Source of the DNA: Agriotes lineatus
Lineage: Eukaryota; Arthropoda; Insecta; Coleoptera; Elateridae
Reading direction: 5' to 3'
DNA length: 64,000 nucleotides
NCBI GenBank assembly: GCA_940337035.1
Contig: CALNHX010002655.1
Coordinates: 108,015-172,014, forward strand
Positions 55,528 to 64,000 of this stretch are shown piece by piece. Numbering within the stretch: the first letter of the stretch is position 1; every line of letters starts with the position of its first letter. Below the pieces are notes generated by a model. It worked only from the letters and a program-made list of their open reading frames with translations. It had not been told where the DNA came from and searched no databases. A program made the translations under genes and the position numbers.

Positions 55528-55632
55528 GAAAGACAGCTAGACAGATAGATAGAACTACAGCTAGACAGGCAGACAGAACTACAGCTTGACAAACAGACAG
55601 ACAGACAGGTAGTCAGACAGCTAGACAGACAG
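55528..55632. repeat. (CAGA)n-type degenerate microsatellite, left arm
   Basis: GACAGNTAGACAG units with CTACAG interruptions. The minus-strand frame through it gives a Cys/Ser/Leu-rich peptide that is an artefact of the repeat. Mirrored at 59011-59115. Confidence 0.85.
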
Positions 55633-55774
55633 AGCCGCCACCATGTAAGTCTACGTGTGTTAGACGGAGATGTACAAAAATGGTGCATTTATCAACTCTT
55701 TGTAAATGGAATAAACATGTCATGGTTTGTTGTTTCTCTACAGGTAGCAGACTTAACTGATTATTGTACAAAGA

Positions 55775-55965
55775 GCCGCTTCTTTTAACATATTTATTTT
55801 CACAAATTTACATTGTTATCATGCACTAATCTGGTTAATCTAAAACCTAAACATAATAATTCTTATAAATAGAAACAGTAACATCAGAAGCAGATTAAAA
55901 TAACAGATTCTCTTCCAAATTCTATTGTAAACAACCTGTTGTCTGTTTAATATTACATATTTTGA
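55775..55965 (+). repeat. shared intergenic module, copy A
   Basis: About 190 bp starting GCCGCTTCTTTTAACATATT, through ATTTTCACAAATTTACATTG, a TATAAATAG (about 55864), AGCAGATTAAAATAACAG and TGTTGTCTGTTTAATATT. Related copies: 57632-57822 (B), 61217-61308 (first half, C), and mirrors 58678-58868 and 53335-53426. It may be a promoter- or end-associated repeat. Confidence 0.8.
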
Positions 55966-55969
55966 GAGT

Positions 55970-56819
55970 TTTTACAGGAAAACATGTCGTCTAGGATACT
56001 GTTGTTTTCAGGAAAAAAAATACATGCACAATTACATTAAACAACTATATTGTATAAGAACACATTTGTGTAAAACAATAATAACATACAAAAACCTGCA
56101 TATTCTAAATATCACTCGTTATTCAGTTGTAGCATTTCGGTTTAGAACACTGCAGACATACTGGTTTTATGATAGCTTTAGCTACACCAAAGATGTACCT
56201 CCTTCAAGCATTCTAATTTTAGCTTTATTTACACTATTACAGTTTCTAATGTGATTGTTTAGTTACAAAAATAAAACTGCCCCTCACCGTTGAGTATCAT
56301 GTATAGCATCCTTATTAATTAGAGTATATATATCAAATAGCCTTTATTTAATTTAATTCTTATTCTCAGGGCTTTATTTTTAAATGTTTGATTAATCTTG
56401 TAAAAACTTCAAAATTAGACTTTTAGTCCCAAAATTCATCTTGGGAATCTTGTAAAAATTCAAAATTAGACTTAGCCCCAAAATTAAACCAGACAATTGC
56501 ATCCGGTGTAAATTTTTACCAGACGCCCACACCCGCTTAAACAAGTCTCAATAAGTCTGACATCTGGCAACGTAGCCTCCATTAACACCTGTCAAATCTA
56601 AAGTGGTTCATTTGTCCTGCGCAGAATTTGAATTTTCATCAAAATGATGCTTAAGATTTGAATTCCCCACCAAAAACCTGAGCATAATTTGAATTTACCG
56701 TCAAACCTGCGCAGAATTTGAATTTACGTCTTATACTGCAAAAACCAACTTTTATGCCTTGCTGTATTATTGTACTTATAAACCTCGGATTTTTAAAATA
56801 AATTGTATTATCTGTTAAT
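55970..56819. other. non-genic part of left arm
   Basis: Contains an open 76-codon frame (56024-56254, mirrored at 58389-58619 with one residue change), which has no recognisable motif, and repeated AAACCTG(C/A)GCA(G/T)AATTTGAATT units at 56640-56725. I do not call a gene. Confidence 0.45.
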
Positions 56820-56940
56820 ATTTTCTTTCTATCGGTTTACTGCTGATAAACCTGCGAGAAAAGACCTGTTCAGACTTGTTCTCATTGTCTACTAAATAAA
56901 TCATTGCCTATCGAATAAATTGTGACAGTCTGATTGTAAC

Positions 56941-57544
56941 ATGGAAGCCGGCACCTCTTTGGAAGAAAAATATTACTACGAGAATCATGTCCACGAATTT
57001 TTACATTTATTTCCTTGGCTTGGTTGTGATCGTATGGATATCACCGTTACGCTAGATGGGCATCCGGACTTTAATACTGATACAAAGCTACGACTCCCAG
57101 ACGGGTGGGATTGGTTTTATGACTGCGTGATGAAGCCCTCAGAAGAGCATTTAAACTTTTTGGATTAGAACGTAAATGTGTGAAGAAAATCGTATATGAT
57201 TTATGGTGATGTCCGCCTACCCATCTGTTGCGATCTCCTCGAAGACAGAGATGACAACAACAACATCTCTCTAGCGCAATAATTGGCTGATGCATAATAT
57301 ACATATTTGTAATTTTATACATGTATACGTTTTAGGCAAAATAGGACGTGAAAAGGCCGCATTTTTAAGAAATTACACCAACAAACACATCTTTGAGATA
57401 GAAGAACAACCGACACTGCCTGCTTCAAAACCGGCATGCATGCATCATTTACAATCTCTTTGTTACTGCGCTTTATCCAATGTTTATCATTTACATAAAC
57501 ACTATGTGATGCAATATGTATCTGGTCCTGAAATGTATAATTAA
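56941..57544 (+). CDS. candidate two-exon gene in the unique centre, with a frame break
   Basis: ATG 56941 begins MEAGTSLEEKYYYENHVHEF and continues GCDRMDITVTLDGHP to DGWDWFY (about 57117). From there coding character moves to another frame: LRDEALRRAFKLFGLER. A donor AAC|GTAAATG (57171/57172) and acceptor CGTTTTAG (57335) would join it in phase to 57336-57544: KIGREKAAFLRNYTNKHIFE, ending VSGPEMYN and TAA. AATAAA follows at about 57550. The only obstacle is the one-base frame change at about 57118. I recognise no family. Confidence 0.5.
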
Positions 57545-57631
57545 AGGTAAATAAAAAACAACTTTTATAAACGTGTTTTATTCATTTTACAGTTCTAAGT
57601 AATAATGACCCCGTGGAATGGTATCTATTCT

Positions 57632-57822
57632 GCTTCTTTTAACATATTTATTTTCACAAATTTATATTGTTATGATTATTAGTAATACACTAATCTAAGA
57701 CCTAAACATAATAATTCTTAGAAATAGAAACAGTAACATCAGAAGCAGATTAAAATAACAGATTCTCTTACAAATTCTATTGTAAACAATTTGTTGTCTG
57801 TTTAATATTACATATTTTAATT
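57632..57822 (+). repeat. shared intergenic module, copy B
   Basis: Same sequence as copy A with about 10% differences and a TAGAAATAG in place of TATAAATAG. It lies exactly between the unique spacer and the start of the right arm (57824). Confidence 0.8.
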
Positions 57823-58677
57823 TTTTTAACGGATAATACAATTTATTTAAAAATCCGAGGTTTATAAGTACAATAATACAGCAAGGCATAAAAGTTGGTT
57901 TTTGCAGTATAAGACGTAAATTCAAATTCTGCGCAGGTTTGACGGTAAATTCAAATTATGCTCAGGTTTTTGGTGGGGAATTCAAATCTTAAGCATCATT
58001 TTGATGAAAATTCAAATTCTGCGCAGGACAAATGAACCACTTTAGATTTGACAGGTGTTAATGGAGGCTACGTTGCCAGATGTCAGACTTATTGAGACTT
58101 GTTTAAGCGGGTGTGGGCGTCTGGTAAAAATTTACACCGGATGCAATTGTCTGGTTTAATTTTGGGGCTAAGTCTAATTTTGAATTTTTACAAGATTCCC
58201 AAGATGAATTTTGGGACTAAAAGTCTAATTTTGAAGTTTTTACAAGATTAATCAAACATTTAAAAATAAAGCCCTGAGAATAAGAATTAAATTAAATAAA
58301 GGCTATTTGATATATATACTCTAATTAATAAGGATGCTATACATGATACTCAACAGTGAGGGGCAGTTTTATTTTTGTAACTAAACAATCACATTAGAAA
58401 CTGTAATAGTGTAAATAAAGCTAAAATTAGAATGCTTGAAGGAGGTACATCTTTGGTGTAGCTAAAGCTATCATAAAACCAGTATGTCTGCAGTGTTCTA
58501 AACCGAAATACTACAACTGAATAACGAGTGATATTTAGAATATGCAGGTTTTTGTATGTTATTATTGTTTTACACAAATGTGTTCTTATACAATATAGTT
58601 GTTTAATGTAATTGTGCATGTATTTTTTTTCCTGAAAACAACAGTATCCTAGACGACATGTTTTCCTGTAAAAACTC

Positions 58678-58868
58678 TCAAAATATGTAATATTAAACAG
58701 ACAACAGGTTGTTTACAATAGAATTTGGAAGAGAATCTGTTATTTTAATCTGCTTCTGATGTTACTGTTTCTATTTATAAGAATTATTATGTTTAGGTTT
58801 TAGATTAACCAGATTAGTGCATGATAACAATGTAAATTTGTGAAAATAAATATGTTAAAAGAAGCGGC
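58678..58868 (-). repeat. shared intergenic module, mirror of copy A
   Basis: Mirror of 55775-55965 in the right arm. Confidence 0.8.
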
Positions 58869-59010
58869 TCTTTGTACAATAATCAGTTAAGTCTGCTACC
58901 TGTAGAGAAACAACAAACCATGACATGTTTATTCCATTTACAAAGAGTTGATAAATGCACCATTTTTGTACATCTCCGTCTAACACACGTAGACTTACAT
59001 GGTGGCGGCT

Positions 59011-59115
59011 CTGTCTGTCTAGCTGTCTGACTACCTGTCTGTCTGTCTGTTTGTCAAGCTGTAGTTCTGTCTGCCTGTCTAGCTGTAGTTCTATCTATCT
59101 GTCTAGCTGTCTTTC
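59011..59115. repeat. (TCTG)n-type degenerate microsatellite, right arm
   Basis: Mirror of 55528-55632. Confidence 0.85.
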
Positions 59116-59413
59116 CATGGTGAGAATATGTATGAGGCTATCAACTATCATCGCACCCATATACAGATAGGTTTTCTTGCACAAATAAAACACAGATATT
59201 TCATAAATGTCTTTATTATATATTTTCACTCTACAATTAACCTTATTTCTAATCGTCTTTTTATGCATATGCGCACCTCATCTTCTGGTCGGTCAAGGAT
59301 CGTAGCAGAACTGATTTTTATCGTATGTACCCGAATAACCTTCTATAGGTATTGTACCGATAACTGTTTAAACTTCTTAATTGCATCTTAATTATCTTGT
59401 AAATCGAGGCACG

Positions 59414-61030
59414 CTAATGCGATCCTACGTTTTCCAATGCCATTAGATTTGTTACTAGATTATATAATTGCTGTAAAATTCTTTCGTGCGGACAATTCAA
59501 ACTAAAAATATCGAGATTCTTTTTACCGGCTTGAACTAGTGTACCTGAAAATTCGTTGTATTCATAAAATTCTTTTTATTAAAGAAATATATGTGCCCGT
59601 TCGTATATCGAAAAACAGATTTAAAGTCAATGGGTACCCCTGGAAAATCTTTGTTAGTCGTACCAAGTTTTGAGTATTTAAAACTACATTCGTTCACTTC
59701 CATGTAAAAGTTCGGCTCATAAAAGATGTACGTCCGACCAGAGTACGTATTAAGTACGCCGTTTATCTCAATTATATTACGTTGGCCTAGAACTGTGTTT
59801 AGTTTCGGATAACCATGTACAAGTTGCATCGAAGGAAATTCCATCGCATAAATATATTTGTCTATGAAAAACACTATTTGCCCATTAGGCCGCTCATATA
59901 CTGCGTCGATTTCTGTAAAATTTTTAGGTAAAAACGTTAACCAGTCCAGTGAGCAAAAGCAGTTCGTTATACGTCTTTTCGCCTAAATTTATCATCCATA
60001 CATACTTTCCATAGAATATATAGAATTTTTGATTAACTATTAGAAATTTATCTACTGTTTTAGTTAAAGCGCATAGATCCGGTTTCCTTTCTGTCTGTTT
60101 TTCTAGCTTGTCTTGCTGACGTTTAGTAGTAGTAGTAGTAGTCGGACGCGCCGTAATATTCGCTCGAACAGTTGTGCTTGTAGAACGCGCAGTAATAATA
60201 GTTTGACTCTTCGGTTTTTTTCCATATACACTTTGAATCCCCAGTATATCATCTTGAGAGAGGCCAATGTTTGACAAGTTGCTTGGTGCCCAATAATACG
60301 AATACATGATAGACTTTTTCACAGCCGAATGACGCATGCCTAAAGCATGTCCTATTTCATGAGTTAAGATTGAAAGAAGACTTGTTTGACCTTCAGGTAC
60401 AATACCATCCACTCGGGTATACCAATTAACCGGCGTATTAATATGCACTTCAACTGGTTTCTGTTCGGGCCCTGGAAAGTAAGAGTGACCTAGTATGCCA
60501 TCCTCAAAGTCAAACCCGCACACTTTATCAACTGTTGTATGTGTGTGATACTTATCTCTCATAGAGATTGCTATCATAGCGGTTCTATTGTACGTAAACT
60601 GAAATTCTAGGTTTGTATATTGCGACCATATGCTGAAAGCCCTATTGGCCACATGAAGTAGTTCGGCGGTAGTCGGCTGAAAATTCCACGTTATAACATG
60701 TGCATTCCACTTTGACTTATGCACTTGAAATAACTCTATTATATCTTTAACACCACATCTAGGCTGCTTCATTAAATTCAAAGTTTCCGTATTAATAGTA
60801 TTTGATATTGGTAAATCGTAGCGGGCTTGAAATGTGTTTAATGCAGATGTGAAAGCCTCAGAATTTTCAATTAATTTTGTTGATGTTAAACCATGTTCAC
60901 TTTCGTTGTTGCTAGATTCCAAAAACCCAAAACTCTGTAGGTATTTGATAACTTCACCTGTTTCGTTACAGTTCTGTTGACTGACAACTGCATATCCTAC
61001 TACTAACAATTAAACAAACATTTGATACAT
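59414..61030 (-). pseudogene. matrix metalloproteinase, right-arm copy with two frameshifts
   Basis: Mirror of the left MMP. Propeptide, cysteine switch, HEIGHALGMRHS and linker are intact on 61009-59950. A 1-bp insertion at about 59949 (CACTGGACTGG against CACTGACTGG) shifts the frame in the first hemopexin blade. A 1-bp deletion in a T run at about 59570 shifts it again near the end. The in-frame TAA after the ATG (61030) is shared with the left copy. A truncated product lacking hemopexin (361 codons) remains possible; some natural MMPs lack that domain. Confidence 0.85.
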
Positions 61031-61216
61031 TTTACGTGTTTAATAGATACACGTCGCACAGAATGTTGTTACACACTAATATATTTGTTTAATGGTATCA
61101 ACATTAAATACTGTCTTAGAACTCTTCTTTCACCTTTCTATTTATTTTACCTCGGTCAGCTGGTTGCCTAACCCGAGGTCCTTCATCAGGTAGGAGACTT
61201 AACTAAGTATTATACA

Positions 61217-61308
61217 AAATCCGCTTCTTTCCATATATTTATTTTCACAAATTTACATTGTTAGTAATACACTAATCTAAGACCTAAACATAACAATTCT
61301 TATTGCGA
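61217..61308 (+). repeat. shared intergenic module, copy C (first half only)
   Basis: CCGCTTCTTTCCATATATTT through CCTAAACATAACAATTCTTA. It ends about 10 bp before the ATG of the 65-codon ORF. Mirrored at 53335-53426. Confidence 0.75.
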
Positions 61309-61317
61309 GTTAGTAGT

Positions 61318-61515
61318 ATGGCTGTAGAAACCATCTATAAATGTTATAAAACCTTTAAAAACTTACCCTCGGCACGTGATAAAATTTTAGAATCGTTGAC
61401 AATAAATGAAAATAATATTCGGCTATTAACAAAATTATTAAAAAGCTGCAAGCCCATTGGAGTTCACAAACATGTTGAAACGGCAGTAGGACATTTGGTA
61501 TCAGGTGCTCTTTAA
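61318..61515 (+). CDS. small ORF (65 codons), right-arm copy
   Basis: Same protein as the left-arm ORF with H in place of Y in IGVYKH, intact. Unlike the neighbouring MMP copy it has no frameshift. Function unknown. Confidence 0.5.
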   Translation: MAVETIYKCYKTFKNLPSARDKILESLTINENNIRLLTKLLKSCKPIGVHKHVETAVGHLVSGAL

Positions 61516-61702
61516 CTCAATTACAAAAACTGGAGCTGAGACATCTAGCGGCAGAAATTCCAAATTCGCATTCACTATTTTAAAAGCGGATTTTCTATAT
61601 ATACATAAATCTTTAAGAACGTTTACAAATTGTGCGCTAGCTCGTGAAAAACAAATAAAGCTAATTTATTGGCACATATAGGCGAATATAAGGCCATATA
61701 CA

Positions 61703-62064
61703 GAGAACAGACCGATCATGTAATAAAAGAAATTTGTCGTGAGAAACTGGGCATCGAATTATCCGACTCCGATATAGATTGCAGTCACCGCCTGGGTCAC
61801 AAGGTAGGAGAACATAAACCAATTATAGTAAAATTTTGCAGAAGATCGGTTAAAACGCAAATTTTTAATAATAAAAGAAAATTTGCTGGGACTAAATATA
61901 TAATTCGCGATGACCTCACTCGGAAACGTCTTGCAATTGTCAAAGAAGCCTCTTCTAAGTTCGGTTTTAAAAATGTGTTCACCAGCAATGGCATGGTTTT
62001 TGTTAAGTTTAAGGGCAAAGTGCATAAAGTACACTCTTTAGATGGCGTAAAATCTCTTTCTTAA
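61703..62064 (+). CDS. LINE 2 ORF1, C-terminal part
   Basis: The frame crosses the joint (first about 12 codons are arm sequence). From EQTDHVIKEICREKLGIELS through DIDCSHRLGHK, PIIVKFCRR, KYIIRDDLTRKRLAI and NVFTSNGMVFVKF it matches the C-terminal nucleic-acid-binding domain of LINE ORF1 proteins, the fold also found in the baculoviral FP25K group. It ends with TAA at 62062-62064. Its own start is lost by the truncation. Confidence 0.8.
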
Positions 62065-62418
62065 TCAATTGTGCCGTAGTTAAGTCCAATAAAATTTATA
62101 TTTTTTCTCTGCGTGTCTTATCACAGTAGAAATAATAATTTATTTTTTAGCATATATTTTTTTGTCAGTAGTAGTTACTTGCTAAGTTAGTATTATTTAA
62201 TACTTATTATTATTTAGTTCATAGAATTTCCTCTCTATTTAAATATATTTGCCTGAAACGTAATTATTATCAAATATTTGCAGAACACGGTTTTATCGTT
62301 CTTGCTGGGACCGTAGCCTTGCAATAGAGATTTTGTTAAGTTTAATAGAAGTTAACGTCTGGTTATTTTGGAATATATTGCAATAAGCAATTTGAACTAA
62401 CATGGTTGTCATTTAAAT

Positions 62419-64000
62419 ATGTGTAATAGGTTGAAAGTAGCACACTTAAACATACGCTCCCTACCAGCTAATTTTTTAGAACTTAAAAGTCATGTAATGG
62501 AGTTCAAGTATGATATCTTTGGCTTGTCAGAAACGTGGTTGAATGTTACGTATGATAATAAATTATTTCAAATAGATGGTTACACCTTAATACGTAAAGA
62601 TAGAATGTCGCGAGGAGGAGGTGTGGCATTATATATTTCTAACAATATTAAGTTTAATAAAATTCAAATTGGCGGGACTGTGGAGCAGTTGTGGGTTTCG
62701 ATAGAGTATGGTTCAGAAAGTCTTGTTTTGGGAGTTGTATATCGGCCTCCAAAACTAGACCTCAAAATATTTCTCGATGAGCTTGAAGACACTTTTTCTG
62801 AGTTCATCTCAAAAACTGACAAAATTATATGCTTGGGTGACTTCAATATCAATCTCCTAAATAACGACAACCCCGGAGTTGCTCTTTTTAATTCATTTCT
62901 GGACTCAATGGGGCTATCTCAAATGGTAAACGAACCTACCAGACTAACTGCAACTAGTAACACATTAATTGACCTTATAGTGACATCCGATAAAGATCTC
63001 ATCCCATGCTCCGGAGTACGAAATTTTCATGCATCAGATCATGATGTAATCTTCTGTGATATTAACATACTGAAACCTGAACCTAAAACATTATTTGTTA
63101 AAAAACGTAACTTAAATGAGATCAATAAAACGGATTTTGATAGAGATTTACATTTATTGCCTTGGAACTCAATATATTTCAACCCCGATATTAATCAAAA
63201 AGTTAATATTTTAAACTCCTGCCTGAATGAAATTTTTAACTTACATGCCCCAGTCCAAGTGCGAAAAGTTTCTAAATCCTACTCACCATGGATAACTGAT
63301 AATATAAGATTATTACAGTCTCTCAGAAATAAAGCTAAAAATAAATATCGTAAAACCAAGCTTGCCCGCCATTGGGATTATTACAAACAGTTACGTAATT
63401 TTACCACTCTAGCTATACGCAACGAGAAGAAAGCATATCTTGATTATAAATTTCGTAACTTAAAATCTAGCAAGTCTCTCTGGAGAGAGTTAGAACGCTT
63501 TGATATTGGGGTCTCAAATCACACAGCGATACCCATACATTTGAGCGATGTTGACAAGATAAGTGACTTTTTTATTAATAGTATACCAAAAACTAATACA
63601 ACTAGCACTGAATTAATTGATTATTATAAATTCAACACAAAAGATAACGTTAGCACTGAATTTGAATTCCATACTGTGAATGCAGACACTATAATATCTA
63701 TTCTTAATAAAATACAGTCAAAATCCATCGGACCAGATGACATTAGTCTAGAAATGATAAAATTCTGCTGTCCTTTTATTATACAATTCTTAACTCACAT
63801 AATCAATAGCTGCTTACTTCAAAACAAATTTCCAGATTGCTGGAAACAAGCGTATATTATCCCTATCGCAAAAATTAAACAGCCTACCGATCTGAAACAC
63901 CTACGTCCGATTAGCATACTTCCTGTGTTGTCTAAAGTACTTGAAAATGTAATAAACGATCAGCTAAGAGGTTATTTATCTAGTCACAATATTTTACCTT
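62419..64000 (+). CDS. LINE 2 ORF2: endonuclease and start of reverse transcriptase, open to window end
   Basis: ATG 62419 (MCNRLKVAHLNIRSL) follows a TAA at 62398. An uninterrupted frame of 527 codons runs to the edge. Endonuclease: NIRSLPANF, FGLSETWLN (catalytic E), GGGVALYIS, CLGDFNINL, NTLIDLIVTS, HASDHDVIF. Linker: SPWITDNIRLLQSLRNKAKN. RT start: SKSIGPDDISLEMI, FPDCWKQAYIIPIAK, HLRPISILPVLSK. No stop in 1.58 kb, so this copy is young. The downstream palm and C-terminus are outside the window. A CR1/Jockey-type element. Confidence 0.92.
   Translation, partial: MCNRLKVAHLNIRSLPANFLELKSHVMEFKYDIFGLSETWLNVTYDNKLFQIDGYTLIRKDRMSRGGGVALYISNNIKFNKIQIGGTVEQLWVSIEYGSESLVLGVVYRPPKLDLKIFLDELEDTFSEFISKTDKIICLGDFNINLLNNDNPGVALFNSFLDSMGLSQMVNEPTRLTATSNTLIDLIVTSDKDLIPCSGVRNFHASDHDVIFCDINILKPEPKTLFVKKRNLNEINKTDFDRDLHLLPWNSIYFNPDINQKVNILNSCLNEIFNLHAPVQVRKVSKSYSPWITDNIRLLQSLRNKAKNKYRKTKLARHWDYYKQLRNFTTLAIRNEKKAYLDYKFRNLKSSKSLWRELERFDIGVSNHTAIPIHLSDVDKISDFFINSIPKTNTTSTELIDYYKFNTKDNVSTEFEFHTVNADTIISILNKIQSKSIGPDDISLEMIKFCCPFIIQFLTHIINSCLLQNKFPDCWKQAYIIPIAKIKQPTDLKHLRPISILPVLSKVLENVINDQLRGYLSSHNILP

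Larger units (their letters stand above)
53082..56819 (+). repeat. left arm of large inverted duplication
   Basis: Mirrors 57824-61561: paired coordinates sum to 114,643 throughout (for example MMP start 53634/61009, small ORF 53128/61515, AACCTCGG at 56781/57862). Differences are sparse substitutions and two compensating 1-bp indels. With the extra 51291-51434/61562-61701 match, the duplicated unit was longer before a 1.65-kb difference arose. Confidence 0.95.
57824..61561 (-). repeat. right arm of large inverted duplication
   Basis: Reverse complement of 53082-56819, near-identical. Beyond it the match jumps to 51291-51434 (right 61562-61701), skipping 1.65 kb of the left flank. It is cut at about 61702 by a LINE. 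Confidence 0.95.
61702..64000 (+). mobile_element. 5'-truncated LINE 2, runs off window end
   Basis: Begins abruptly after the arm sequence (GGCCATATAC) inside ORF1 and continues through ORF2 to the window edge. 5' truncation is usual for LINE insertions. The right arm of the inverted duplication should resume after its 3' end, beyond the window. Confidence 0.85.

Noticed and set aside
55473..55688. Cys/Ser/Leu-rich ORF on the minus strand, mirrored at 58955-59170
   Set aside because: It is a translation of the degenerate CAGA/TCTG microsatellite.
56024..56254. 76-codon ORF mirrored at 58389-58619
   Set aside because: Conserved only because the arms are near-identical; composition and lack of motifs do not support coding.

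Overview
The window reads as animal, most likely insect, nuclear DNA. It is AT-rich, has no operons or dense gene packing, and is filled with transposable elements of types common in arthropods: mariner-like, Tc1-like, hAT and P-like DNA transposons, BEL/Pao and other LTR elements, Jockey-type and R1-type LINEs, and a tRNA-derived SINE. I recognise no ordinary host housekeeping gene. The only long, clearly protein-coding locus that is not a transposon is a matrix metalloproteinase (MMP) gene, present twice in mirror image.

Layout. 1-9.1 kb: mariner-like remnants and MITEs around a LINE on the minus strand. That LINE is split by an hAT-type element (5537-7975, itself holding a mariner) and by a solo LTR (2520-4335). 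Removing each insertion plus one target-site copy restores the LINE reading frame. 9.1-12.6 kb: a SINE with 15-bp target duplications, the 3' end of an RTE-like LINE, and an hAT-type element with a MITE inside it. 12.6-18.8 kb: a BEL/Pao retrotransposon with both LTRs and a nearly complete pol but deleted gag/protease. 18.8-27.8 kb: decayed DNA transposons (Tc1 split by an hAT, a THAP/P-like fragment, a mariner-like fragment split by a MITE), a decayed gene family of unknown function, and many inverted repeats.

27.9-48.7 kb is one nested stack. A single mariner-like transposase (minus strand) is cut into three pieces at 48.65, 37.7 and 29.07 kb. The first cut is a long LTR copy (37748-48632), which itself contains a MITE, a deleted mariner and a full-length R1-type LINE (42154-47878). 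The second is a Jockey-type LINE (29077-37607), which contains a non-autonomous LTR element (32981-37470). Target duplications support most joints.

49.5-61.7 kb is the most unusual part. A GC-rich repeat field and a degenerate AT-rich repeat field lead into a large inverted duplication. Left and right arms (about 51.3-56.8 and 57.8-61.7 kb) mirror each other so that coordinates sum to 114,643 over almost the whole length. Each arm carries an intronless MMP gene (left intact, right frameshifted), a divergent 65-codon ORF and copies of a repeated intergenic module. A 1-kb unshared spacer at the centre carries a candidate small spliced gene. The right arm is cut by a 5'-truncated LINE that runs off the window. 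Whether this is a host gene duplication, a selfish element or an integrated viral segment cannot be settled from sequence alone.
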